A DNA stretch of 64,000 nucleotides, taken from positions 2,480,001 to 2,544,000 of the forward strand of contig NZ_SDHZ01000001.1 of assembly GCF_004118675.1 (NCBI RefSeq), given 5' to 3'. Shown piece after piece: positions 7,598-15,600 of the stretch. The stretch comes from Filimonas effusa (GTDB taxonomy: Bacteria > Bacteroidota > Bacteroidia > Chitinophagales > Chitinophagaceae). The position numbers and the translations under genes are program-made. A model generated the notes under the pieces. The model was given only the letters and a program-made list of their open reading frames with translations, was not told the origin of the DNA and did not search any database. Numbering within the stretch: the first letter of the stretch is position 1; each line of letters opens with the position of its first letter.

Positions 7598-9091
7598 TTA
7601 TTGATTGTTTTGTTGAATATTTCCATTTTCAGCAAGCACATCATCTGATATGCGTATTACCACCTTTGCATCAGTAGCAGCAATCGTCAGCGGTTGCGCA
7701 TTAAAGGAGGTATAACTACGTACCATAGGCAGGCCATTCCTGAAATAATCGAAACTGTTATGTCCCTCAAAAGCCAGCTCAAGACGGCGCTGCTTCAGTA
7801 TTTCAGTAAACAGTGTCTGTCCGCTGATCCCCGACAACACTCCTACACCAGCACGATTGCGGATCACATTGAGATCAGACAATGCGCCTGCATTATCACC
7901 CGCTTTCACCCTGGCTTCTGCCCTGTTCAGGTATACTTCGGCAAGACGCAGGTAGTGAATGGGAGCATTACTATAATAAACAGCAGTGTATTTGTAATAG
8001 TATTTATTGCAACTAAGCGTATCGGTATTATTGCCAGGATACTTGTCTGTAATATAAAATCTACGGCGCAGGTCGCCCGGAGCCAGCAGATCCAATAAGT
8101 CCGGGGAAGGTTTTATCTGTCCTGTAGAATAGCTGCTACTCCCCGCATATTGCCCTGTAGGCTGGTAAAACCACGTAGGGATGGACATGGTAGCGGCATC
8201 GTGATTGATGGCCCAAATAGTTTCGGTATTCGCCTGGTTGCTGTTGCTGTAGTAAGCAGTATAGGCAGTTCCTTGTAACAGCGAATAACCGCCGTTCAAT
8301 AGAACTGAATCGGCATATTGCTGCGCTAAACGTGCATAGTTGGTATTGGGCTGGTCAAAGGAACCGCTCATATACAGGTACACACGTGATAACAGTCCAT
8401 AGGCAGCATAACGCGAAGCATAGCTGTTGTTTTTCTTTTGCGTAAATGTTTGCGCCGCCTCGGTAAGGTCGCTGATGATCTGTTTATAAGTGTCTTCAAC
8501 CGATGCCCTTGCCGGTCTGTCCGAAGCAGCCGTAACAGGCTGCAATATCAACGGAATACCGGGGTTACCCGACGGAGACTGGTAATAAGGACGGCCATAT
8601 AGCCTCACCAGGTTAAAAAATACCATGCCTCTCAGGAAAAGGTTTTCCGCTTTAGCCTGCAGGATCACAGGATCGGTTTCTCCGGGTTGTATATGTTTCA
8701 GCACCGTATTTACACCCAGCAATACACGATAACTGCCCGACCAGAACGTATGAGACAATCCAAAGTCTTTGGAAGAAGCATTCAGGAACTTAAAGGCGTC
8801 TATATCCTGCGTTGCAGTAAGACTGCTGGTGCTGGTATTATCGATAGGCTTTACGTTATTCCCCCTGAACTCAGCCAGGTTGAACCAGTTTTTATCATAA
8901 TTGGTGGTGGAGTTCGTTAAGCTGTTGTAATTGGCCACAGTTGTTTTTGTAAACCCTGCGGGTGTCGCAAATTCCTGCTCCTCAAACAACACATTATGTG
9001 GAACAATTTCATCCAGCTTTTTATCACAGGCAGAGAAGCTGATGGCTGAAATGCAGGCTAGACCCGCTATATAAAGATTTCTTTTTTTCAT
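7598..9091 (-). CDS. SusD/RagB-family nutrient-binding outer-membrane lipoprotein
   Basis: 497 aa from the ATG at 9091 (MKKRNLYIAGLACISAISFSAC, a lipobox ending at Cys). An alternative ATG at 9109 lies just after the SusC stop. The fold markers are present: an N-terminal SusD-like segment, TPR-type helices (ILQAKAENLFLRGMVFFNLVRLYG) and the C-terminal block HYLRLAEVYLNRAEARVKAGDNAGAL followed by LNVIRNRAGV and ILKQRRLELAFEGHN. It forms the surface lid over the adjacent SusC channel. It is the second of three tightly packed genes (SusC, SusD, TlpA). Substrate is unknown; no degradative enzymes are in this operon, so a small or peptide-like ligand is possible. Confidence 0.95.
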   Translation of the reverse strand: MKKRNLYIAGLACISAISFSACDKKLDEIVPHNVLFEEQEFATPAGFTKTTVANYNSLTNSTTNYDKNWFNLAEFRGNNVKPIDNTSTSSLTATQDIDAFKFLNASSKDFGLSHTFWSGSYRVLLGVNTVLKHIQPGETDPVILQAKAENLFLRGMVFFNLVRLYGRPYYQSPSGNPGIPLILQPVTAASDRPARASVEDTYKQIISDLTEAAQTFTQKKNNSYASRYAAYGLLSRVYLYMSGSFDQPNTNYARLAQQYADSVLLNGGYSLLQGTAYTAYYSNSNQANTETIWAINHDAATMSIPTWFYQPTGQYAGSSSYSTGQIKPSPDLLDLLAPGDLRRRFYITDKYPGNNTDTLSCNKYYYKYTAVYYSNAPIHYLRLAEVYLNRAEARVKAGDNAGALSDLNVIRNRAGVGVLSGISGQTLFTEILKQRRLELAFEGHNSFDYFRNGLPMVRSYTSFNAQPLTIAATDAKVVIRISDDVLAENGNIQQNNQ

Positions 9092-9110
9092 TTTTACCAG
9101 TTTTAACATG

Positions 9111-12100
9111 TTACAATCCAATGTTGATACCTGCAAGGAATCGGCGGGGCATAGAGCTGTAAATACCCGCGCCACCATAAATATTCGACGCAGAAGTACC
9201 TATAACAGCGCCTTCAGGATCTGACGCGTATAACTCTCTTGAATTGACTACTGCCAGGTTATCGACGCTGACATAAATATTCACCGATTTCATCCTGGCC
9301 CGGTTCACCAGCGCCGAAGGCAGATCGTAGGCCAGGCGCACGTTACGTAACCGCAGGTAACTTGCATCCTGTATCAGCAGTGAAGAACTGATATTGGTAG
9401 CGCCACGCTCCGAAAACGCCAGGTCATAGTAATTGGGATAGTTGGCGCGTGTATCGCCGGGGCCGCTCCAGAAACGGATCGCATCGTTAGGCTGAATACC
9501 ATTCTGGCCATAGGTCCAGGTATTGGGGGAAATGAAATTGCGTACCCCGTTGTTGAAGATCTTGTTGCCGTAAACGAAATTGAGCAGAACCGAAAGGGTA
9601 AACCCTTTATAACGGAAAGTATTGGTCATACCACCAAAGAAAGTAGGCGTAGCCGACCCCATGGAACGAAAGCCTCTCAATCCATCCTGCTTCACCAATG
9701 GAATACTATCCACCAATTGAATGCTCTTATCGGCCATTACCCTCTCAAACAGCGGACGACCGTTATTAGGATTTACACCCGCATATTTGATCGCCTTCAG
9801 TGAATTGATATCTTCTCCTACATAACGATAATAAGCCCTGGAAAAACCATCGATCAGCGAATCCCCATAAAGTTTGGTAAGCCTGTTCGAGTTGAAGCTG
9901 ATATTAAAATCAGTAGTCCAACTGAAATTGCGCGACTGGATATTGGTGGTAGACAAAAGGATATCAATACCCCTGTTGCGCAGTTCGCCTACATTCCTGA
10001 TCTGGGAAAGGCTGCCCTGGTAAGTAGGCAGGGTAACGGTTTGCAGAAGCCCCTTGCTAAGCCTGTTATAAACATCTACGGTAAGATTGATCCTGTCCCA
10101 GAAACCAATATCGAAACCAACGTTGGTAGTATAAGTTGTCTCCCAGGTAATTTCATTGTTAGCCAGGCGCTGAATGGCCGCCCCTACCGTACTTGTATTG
10201 TCATATCCATAAGCAGTACTTTCCTGGAATGTAGTAAAGTTCAGGAAGTCTGCCCCCGCTTCACGTCCCGAAGTACCATAAGAAGCCCTGAGCTTGAGAT
10301 TCGTTATAGCCCTGGCATTGGCCATAAACTGCTCCTTACCCAAAAGCCAGGCGCCGCTTACAGAGTAAAAGGTGCCATACCTGTTGAGTTTGCCGAAGTT
10401 GCTGGACGCATCACGGCGTAAAGAAACAGAACCAAAGTATTTTCCCTTATAGTTATCATTGATTTCAGAGAACATAGAGAAAGAAGCCCTTTCTAATGTA
10501 GCCGGGGAAGAAGGAGGTATTGGTAACCCGCTTCTCACGTAGATCCAGGCCGAAGTCCCCGAGCCATAATTAAGGAAAGCACCCAGGTTGCGCTCACCGG
10601 GATAAGGGGTATTGTAACCCGAAACGGAAATGCTTTCTGTTTTGGTTTTACCATACTCCTGTCCAACCAATGCCGACACCTGGTGATCACCAAAACGCTT
10701 GTTAAATGAAAGCAGGTTCGATGTCAGCATGTAATTTGTCTTGGTATCAGTCAGGTACAACTCACCGTTCATGTAAACAGGCCCCGTAGAAGGTCCGTTA
10801 TACTTGCCCCTGTAAGTACGCGGGTCACGATAAGTGTTCACGTTATTGTAGATATACTGGTAAGTATTTGTCGACTGAACAGACAACCACGGTGTAATCG
10901 CATACTTGATAACGCCGGTTCCCAGGTAACTCTGCCTGCTCGTGATAGCCGTATTCAGCTCATGACGGTAAAGCGGGTTACTGTACCAGCCCAATATTCT
11001 CGGCCCCGTTGCGGAATAAGTATAGTTGGGAATGGAATCAGCCATTTGTCCGTCGGCTTTATAAGGACTTACCCAGGGCTGCAGTACATACGACTGGTTT
11101 TCCCCGCTCGACGCAGTGTATTTATCGACAATCACATTGGTACTGATGCCTACAGATAGTTTGTTGCTTACCTTCTGGTCTATATTGAGACGGATAGACT
11201 TCCTGTCGAGACGGTCATCCAGCAAAGTACCATCCTGTTTCAGCCAGTTCACAGAACCATAGAAGCGGGTTTTATCATTACCGCTCGTGAGAGACAGGTT
11301 CACATCACTTTGTTTGCCGTCGGGAAACAACCCATCATTGCTCCAGTCGTAATTGGTATTTCTTTCCGCTTCGGTAAAAGTGCGGGTAGTATTGAAATAA
11401 TTCGAAAACGAACCATACCGCGATTGTAACGATGGTGTTCCATTGTACAACGCCTGCATGTATTTCTCGATATGAGTGGTAGCCTGCGCTGTATTCATGT
11501 AATTGATCAGGCGGTTGTTCTGCACCTTGCCATAATTCATATTCACATTCACGGACAGCTTACCTGGTGTGCCTCTGCGCGTGGTAACCAACAGTACACC
11601 CTGCGCTGCACGGGAACCATAGATGGCAGTAGAAGCAGCATCTTTCAGTAAAGTAACCGACTCTATATCTGTAGCATCAACAATATCCTGCAGGTTATCT
11701 GCCGTTGTGATAACGCCATCCAGTACAATGAGAGGACCAAAATTGGTATTGCTGGCATCAGGCAAACTTGCCTGCCCGCGCATGATCACCTGGCCACGGT
11801 TGGCCACACTGCCATTGCTGGTTCCTGCCTCTACAATATAAAGACCTGCAGCTTTACCTTTCAGCATCGCCAATGTATTGGCAGTGGAAACGCCTTTACG
11901 GATATCATCACCCGACAACGATTGAACGGAGCCGGTGATCTCACTTACTTTTTTAGTAGAATAACCCGTGATCACCAGTTCGGTCAGTTTCGTTTCCTGC
12001 GGCTGCAACATAACGCGTAACCGCTGGGATTGCGCACTCACCTTTAATTCCACGGTATTAAAACCTATATAGGAAATAGTGATGGTAGCAACACCCGAAA

Positions 12101-12674
12101 AGTAGGGCAACTTGAATTCCCCTTTCTCATTGGTCTGTGTATAGATTTTAGGACGTGTAATTCCCGTTGGCCCTCCCGGGGGAAAGCTAACCATAACGGA
12201 AGCGCCTGCTACTGCTGCTCCTTTATCATCAACCACTACACCACCAACAAGCTCCGCCGGAGGCGGAGCAGCCACCCACTCCATATTCAACTGCTGCGCA
12301 GCACGCTCCTTCGACTTGATGACAATGGTATTATCGAAGATGAGATACGTCAGTGGCTTCCCCTTCAGGCAAAGCTGCAATACCTGCTCCAGCGAGGCAT
12401 TGCGGACATTCACATCTACATTGCCGGCTTGTTTCAACAATTCAAAATTGTAAACAAAATCGTAGGGCATCTGTTGCTGTATCTGCCTAAAAACCTTTTG
12501 CAGCGATACATTCTTTTCTGACAGGGAAATCGTCTGGGCATTCCCCCTGGCGGCCACCTGCAGGCACGCAGCAAGGATCAAGAAAATAGTCAACCTCATA
12601 ATCAGCAGCATTTGCTTTACACGGATACGGATGCCGGCAGCAGGATGCCGCCGGGCATTAGCCTTAAAAATCAT
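9111..12674 (-). CDS. SusC/RagA TonB-linked outer-membrane transporter with N-terminal STN domain
   Basis: 1187 aa. After the signal region (hydrophobic MRLTIFLILAACLQVAARGNAQ) comes an STN (secretin/TonB N-terminal) domain at ~48-118 (SLSEKNVSLQKVFRQIQQQM...), then a CarboxypepD_reg-like domain (~145-225), a TonB plug (~235-345, VITGYSTKKVSEITGSVQ) and a ~800-residue beta-barrel ending in ...RRFLAGINIGL. The STN domain marks a signal transducer, consistent with the FecR and ECF sigma genes upstream: ligand binding would be relayed through the plug and STN domain to FecR and then to sigma. The long pre-signal N-terminus from 12674 is usual in this family; internal ATGs at 12611 and 12599 are alternatives. 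Coordinates abut the SusD gene. Confidence 0.95.
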   Translation of the reverse strand: MIFKANARRHPAAGIRIRVKQMLLIMRLTIFLILAACLQVAARGNAQTISLSEKNVSLQKVFRQIQQQMPYDFVYNFELLKQAGNVDVNVRNASLEQVLQLCLKGKPLTYLIFDNTIVIKSKERAAQQLNMEWVAAPPPAELVGGVVVDDKGAAVAGASVMVSFPPGGPTGITRPKIYTQTNEKGEFKLPYFSGVATITISYIGFNTVELKVSAQSQRLRVMLQPQETKLTELVITGYSTKKVSEITGSVQSLSGDDIRKGVSTANTLAMLKGKAAGLYIVEAGTSNGSVANRGQVIMRGQASLPDASNTNFGPLIVLDGVITTADNLQDIVDATDIESVTLLKDAASTAIYGSRAAQGVLLVTTRRGTPGKLSVNVNMNYGKVQNNRLINYMNTAQATTHIEKYMQALYNGTPSLQSRYGSFSNYFNTTRTFTEAERNTNYDWSNDGLFPDGKQSDVNLSLTSGNDKTRFYGSVNWLKQDGTLLDDRLDRKSIRLNIDQKVSNKLSVGISTNVIVDKYTASSGENQSYVLQPWVSPYKADGQMADSIPNYTYSATGPRILGWYSNPLYRHELNTAITSRQSYLGTGVIKYAITPWLSVQSTNTYQYIYNNVNTYRDPRTYRGKYNGPSTGPVYMNGELYLTDTKTNYMLTSNLLSFNKRFGDHQVSALVGQEYGKTKTESISVSGYNTPYPGERNLGAFLNYGSGTSAWIYVRSGLPIPPSSPATLERASFSMFSEINDNYKGKYFGSVSLRRDASSNFGKLNRYGTFYSVSGAWLLGKEQFMANARAITNLKLRASYGTSGREAGADFLNFTTFQESTAYGYDNTSTVGAAIQRLANNEITWETTYTTNVGFDIGFWDRINLTVDVYNRLSKGLLQTVTLPTYQGSLSQIRNVGELRNRGIDILLSTTNIQSRNFSWTTDFNISFNSNRLTKLYGDSLIDGFSRAYYRYVGEDINSLKAIKYAGVNPNNGRPLFERVMADKSIQLVDSIPLVKQDGLRGFRSMGSATPTFFGGMTNTFRYKGFTLSVLLNFVYGNKIFNNGVRNFISPNTWTYGQNGIQPNDAIRFWSGPGDTRANYPNYYDLAFSERGATNISSSLLIQDASYLRLRNVRLAYDLPSALVNRARMKSVNIYVSVDNLAVVNSRELYASDPEGAVIGTSASNIYGGAGIYSSMPRRFLAGINIGL

Positions 12675-12747
12675 AACTTCGGATAGTTTTGGTTAAATAA
12701 TTAAGCTGTCTTCCTGATGGTTTTAATAAGCTTACCGGAACATTCCG

Positions 12748-12779
12748 CCGCTCCGTCTCTCACCACGGGGCGGTTTTTT
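12748..12779 (+). terminator. Orphan plus-strand intrinsic-terminator-like hairpin between fecR and susC
   Basis: CCGCTCCG pairs with CGGGGCGG (8 bp with one U-G wobble, 10-nt loop), followed directly by six T on the plus strand. All neighbouring genes are on the minus strand, where the hairpin has no T tail. It could stop antisense transcription, or be an attenuation or processing hairpin in the fecR-susC message. The 129-bp gap otherwise holds no gene. Confidence 0.4.
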
Positions 12780-12803
12780 GTTTACGGTAACCTGTTGCAA
12801 AAT

Positions 12804-13979
12804 TTATGATGATGGATACACGTCAATTCTTTTATTGTTTACTTCAAAACGGGCCGCACCCGCCGTTTCCAATACTTTCAGCAACTGCGACAACGGCACC
12901 GACCGTGCCACCGATCCACCGATACGGTTAGGTACATCGCCATGAAACACCACTTCCACATCGTACCAGTTTGCGATCTGCCGCATGATGGTCTTCATGC
13001 TGGTAGCTTCGCCAAACATGAACTTACCCTTCTTCCAGGCTATTTCCTCCTCTACGTCTACATCCCCCGCCAGCCTGATATCTGCCGCTGCCCTTGCCTG
13101 CTGTCCCGGTTGCAATAACAGGCTCTGACCAGCTGTAGCCACCTTTACCCTTCCGTTCACTAAGGTGGTGCGTATGGCTGGCTCGTTGTCATAAGCCATA
13201 ATATTAAAAGAGGTGCCCAATACAGCAACTTCCATTTTATTCACCTTTACCTTGAACGGCATAGACTGTTGCGGCGCTATTTCAAAAAAAGCTTCCCCCG
13301 TTAATTCCACCACCCTTTCGCTTCCATTGAATACAGTAGGATAAGTAAGCGATGAAGCCGCGTTAAGCCATACTTTACTGCCGTCCGGTAATACAAGACT
13401 AAACTCGCCGCCACGCGGCGTTTTCATGGTATTATACTGAACCGGTGCATTTCCGTCTCCGGCCTTATATATCAGCAAGCCATTTTGTTTGCTTACATCG
13501 GAAACGCCCTGCTGCGCCAGCAGACCGTTATGAGCGCTGTCAAGTACAATAACACTGCCATCGGCCAGCGTAAGCGTTGCCTTATTCCCACCTGGTGCCA
13601 CTTCACTCGCGGCAGCCTGTAATGGCTTTTTCGCTTTATCTGCCGGCAACCATAACCAGGTGCCAACCGCCAATAGCAGCAGCACAGCCGCCACAGCCAG
13701 GCTACGCTGAAGCCTGCGGGTAGAGTTCACTTGTTTTGCGGGTAAAGGAATAGCCAGCTTGCGAAAAAGCTCCTCTGTAGCACCGGTAGTATCATAAGTA
13801 CGCATTTTCTCCACTTCACGGATGAGCCCGGAACGATCCTGCAACTTTTGCATAAGTACTTCACTCCCCGGATGCAATTGACGCCAGGCCTCCAGATCCT
13901 GCTGTTCCTGGGGCGACAAAGGCTCTTTTTCCCTCAGTTTATGCAGCAACAGGGCTATATAAATGGCAGTTTCAGACAT
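12804..13979 (-). CDS. FecR-family anti-sigma factor (transmembrane signal relay)
   Basis: 391 aa. The N-terminal ~90 residues are the cytoplasmic sigma-binding part (TPR/DUF4880-like, with ...LHPGSEVLMQKLQ). One transmembrane helix follows at ~99-116 (SLAVAAVLLLLAVGTWLWLP). The periplasmic FecR domain (~185-280) contains MKTPRGGEFSLVLPDGSKVWLNAASSLTYP and the DUF4974-like C-terminal domain starts at ~310 (GKFMFGEATSMKTIMRQIANWYD). It holds the ECF sigma factor and passes the STN signal from the SusC transporter. It lies upstream of that susC with a 129-bp gap. Unusually, its sigma gene is not adjacent; a plus-strand gene pair intervenes. Confidence 0.95.
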   Translation of the reverse strand: MSETAIYIALLLHKLREKEPLSPQEQQDLEAWRQLHPGSEVLMQKLQDRSGLIREVEKMRTYDTTGATEELFRKLAIPLPAKQVNSTRRLQRSLAVAAVLLLLAVGTWLWLPADKAKKPLQAAASEVAPGGNKATLTLADGSVIVLDSAHNGLLAQQGVSDVSKQNGLLIYKAGDGNAPVQYNTMKTPRGGEFSLVLPDGSKVWLNAASSLTYPTVFNGSERVVELTGEAFFEIAPQQSMPFKVKVNKMEVAVLGTSFNIMAYDNEPAIRTTLVNGRVKVATAGQSLLLQPGQQARAAADIRLAGDVDVEEEIAWKKGKFMFGEATSMKTIMRQIANWYDVEVVFHGDVPNRIGGSVARSVPLSQLLKVLETAGAARFEVNNKRIDVYPSS

Positions 13980-14136
13980 AAAGTACAGTTAGTATAATAA
14001 GCATACACCACCCGGCAGAAAAAGACCCCCTTGGTTTTAAATAAAAGATGAACCATCGCCTCACATATCAAATTTCACAAGTACTTTTCCCCTCCCCCAT
14101 TTCCCCCAGTTCATTTTTTATTACGAATTTTAGACC

Positions 14137-14292
14137 ATGAACACCACAAATAAAAATAGCCCCAAAGCTCAAAAAGCTTCTTCCAATCCTTTCATAAAAG
14201 CATTGGAAGACAAAAAGAAGATCGCTGCTGCCGTGCAGCATGGTATAGATTTGTCCACTCTTAAGGGTATCAAATTTGTCAAGCCGATATAA
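14137..14292 (+). CDS. Small protein of unknown function (51 aa), overlapping the next gene
   Basis: ATG 14137 to TAA 14290-14292 gives MNTTNKNSPKAQKASSNPFI... ending GIKFVKPI. The first 20 residues are polar and the rest looks helical (KALEDKKKIAAAVQHGIDLSTL). It overlaps the TTG start of the downstream gene by 17 bp in a different frame, a layout that suggests translational coupling. The C-terminal pattern (hydrophobic residues then FVKPI) is reminiscent of short antitoxin-like or chaperone-like partner proteins, but I cannot assign a family. It is the first gene of a two-gene plus-strand cassette between the ECF sigma and FecR genes. Confidence 0.6.
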   Translation: MNTTNKNSPKAQKASSNPFIKALEDKKKIAAAVQHGIDLSTLKGIKFVKPI

Positions 14293-14782
14293 TCTGGCTG
14301 AAGACGGTCTAACTTATAAATTCACCACCGCCTCCGGCGACTTGTACATAGCCTATTTCACCGAATTTATTCTTACAACGAAAGATGGCGGGGAGCTTTG
14401 CATCCCAATGTTTGGCTTTGAAAGAAAAAGCCAGCACCTCCTACAAGAGTCCAGAATGCATTTTGATGAAAAAGTGAAAAACACACTTCAACATCTCATC
14501 AGGGAATTTTTCAGGCTCAATCCGGATAAGGGTGTCGTATATATATGCTCACAGGATGGCGGGAAACAAAGAGCCCGGCATGTGACTTTCTCCCGATGGT
14601 TTAATGATTTAGGTGACGCATATGCCAAGTACGACTCACCCGAAGAATACAACGAGAATACTTTCTATAGCTCATTGATCCTTCTCAATGCAAACGCAGA
14701 AAAGGAACAATATATCGATGCTTTCTTTCATACAATCGAAATATGGATGGGACATGAAGCTGCCCGAAAAAACACCGGCTAA
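14276..14782 (+). CDS. Conserved hypothetical protein, DUF6169-like (168 aa)
   Basis: The reading frame has no upstream ATG; the plausible start is TTG at 14276 (TTG TCA AGC CGA TAT), inside the 3' end of the 51-aa gene. The protein is mixed alpha/beta: YKFTTASGDLYIAYFTEF reads as two strands, followed by a helix-rich middle (EKVKNTLQHLIREFFRLNPDKGVVYICSQDGG) and an acidic C-terminal half. I tentatively relate it to the DUF6169 family of short Bacteroidota proteins; that is from memory, not a search. There is no signal peptide or membrane segment, so it is probably cytoplasmic. Its stop lies 22 bp from the end of the convergent sigma gene. Confidence 0.7.
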   Translation: MSSRYNLAEDGLTYKFTTASGDLYIAYFTEFILTTKDGGELCIPMFGFERKSQHLLQESRMHFDEKVKNTLQHLIREFFRLNPDKGVVYICSQDGGKQRARHVTFSRWFNDLGDAYAKYDSPEEYNENTFYSSLILLNANAEKEQYIDAFFHTIEIWMGHEAARKNTG

Positions 14783-14804
14783 ACAGTAGGTGATACTGAT
14801 TCTT

Positions 14805-15395
14805 TTATTTAGTTATCAATGGCAGCAGCAGCAACAGCAGCTTGGGATCTTGCGCGAATTTGGTTCTGAGGGCTACAAGTGATTTGTATTTCTGCTTCTT
14901 GACAGCTTTGACATTCATATTAAGCTGTACTGCAATTTCACTCACCGTCAACCCCTGTTCATAACTCAGGAAAAAGATCTCCTGCATTTTAGGAGACATA
15001 GTGCGCACTTCGTTATATATAAGTGCTATAGATTCAGCCAGAACAATATTATTGAAAGTTCCATCCTCTTCATCCGGAACAAGGCCCTGTGCATTACGGT
15101 GCCTGTCTTCCAGGCGCTTATTATCCCGTATCCAGTTGAGACAGGCATTTTTGGTAACTGTAAAAAGAAAGGATTTCAGGCCCGCCAGTGTGTCGAACCG
15201 GCGATTGGAATGCCAGAGTTTAATAAATGTTTCCTGCACAATATCCTTGGCGAGAGATACATCGGGCAAAAAGCCCCCTGCAAAATGACACAATACCGGG
15301 AAATAAGTCTCGAATAACATTTGCAGGGCAGCACCTTCCTTTTGAAAAAGCCTATCGAGAAACTCCTGCTCAGAAATGGAATACGAATCAGACAA
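14805..15395 (-). CDS. ECF-type RNA polymerase sigma-70 factor
   Basis: 196 aa from a TTG at 15395 (LSDSYSISEQEFLDRLF...), the start that gives the usual ECF length. The frame is open to 15557, but the extra 54 residues (Cys- and Arg-rich) do not look like sigma sequence. Region 2 spans ~10-75 (LFETYFPVLCHFAGGFL ... AKDIVQETFIKLWHSNRRFD) and region 4 ~125-180 (MSPKMQEIFFLSYEQGLTVSEIAVQLNMNVKAVKKQKYKSL, a helix-turn-helix). It would recruit polymerase to the STN-susC promoter and is presumably restrained by the FecR protein. The gene points towards fecR but is separated from it by the two-gene plus-strand cassette. Confidence 0.93.
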   Translation of the reverse strand: MSDSYSISEQEFLDRLFQKEGAALQMLFETYFPVLCHFAGGFLPDVSLAKDIVQETFIKLWHSNRRFDTLAGLKSFLFTVTKNACLNWIRDNKRLEDRHRNAQGLVPDEEDGTFNNIVLAESIALIYNEVRTMSPKMQEIFFLSYEQGLTVSEIAVQLNMNVKAVKKQKYKSLVALRTKFAQDPKLLLLLLPLITK

Positions 15396-15544
15396 ACCGG
15401 GATTATTGTTTTTACAATAATACTGATTTCGGAACAGAATGCAGCTACCTGCTCCATTTACACTACGAAACAGACGGTATAGAAACATGCACCTGCAAAG
15501 CAAACTCCTGCGAAACAGGCATAGCCAAGCACCGTCTCTCTCAT

Positions 15545-15574
15545 AAAACAGGCGCAACCTATTGGCCGCGCCTG
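15545..15574 (-). terminator. Intrinsic terminator at the end of the PUL
   Basis: On the minus strand a 7-bp CAGGCGC / GCGCCTG stem with a 12-nt loop is followed by TTTTA. It starts 27 bp after the stop of the FAD oxidoreductase gene, the last gene of the polysaccharide locus. Confidence 0.7.
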
Positions 15575-15600
15575 CACTAATTCAATCATATTACGATGGG

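Noticed and set aside
12736-12747. CGGAACATTCCG in front of the STN-susC resembles the PUL operator core.
   Set aside because: Only the inner GGAACATTCC matches; the outer CCC/GGG and the second dyad are missing, and the locus has its own sigma/FecR control. Probably chance or overlap with the terminator-like hairpin.
15396-15557. N-terminal extension of the ECF sigma factor to the ATG at 15557.
   Set aside because: The extra 54 residues are Cys/Arg/Leu-rich and unlike sigma N-termini; the TTG at 15395 gives the family length.
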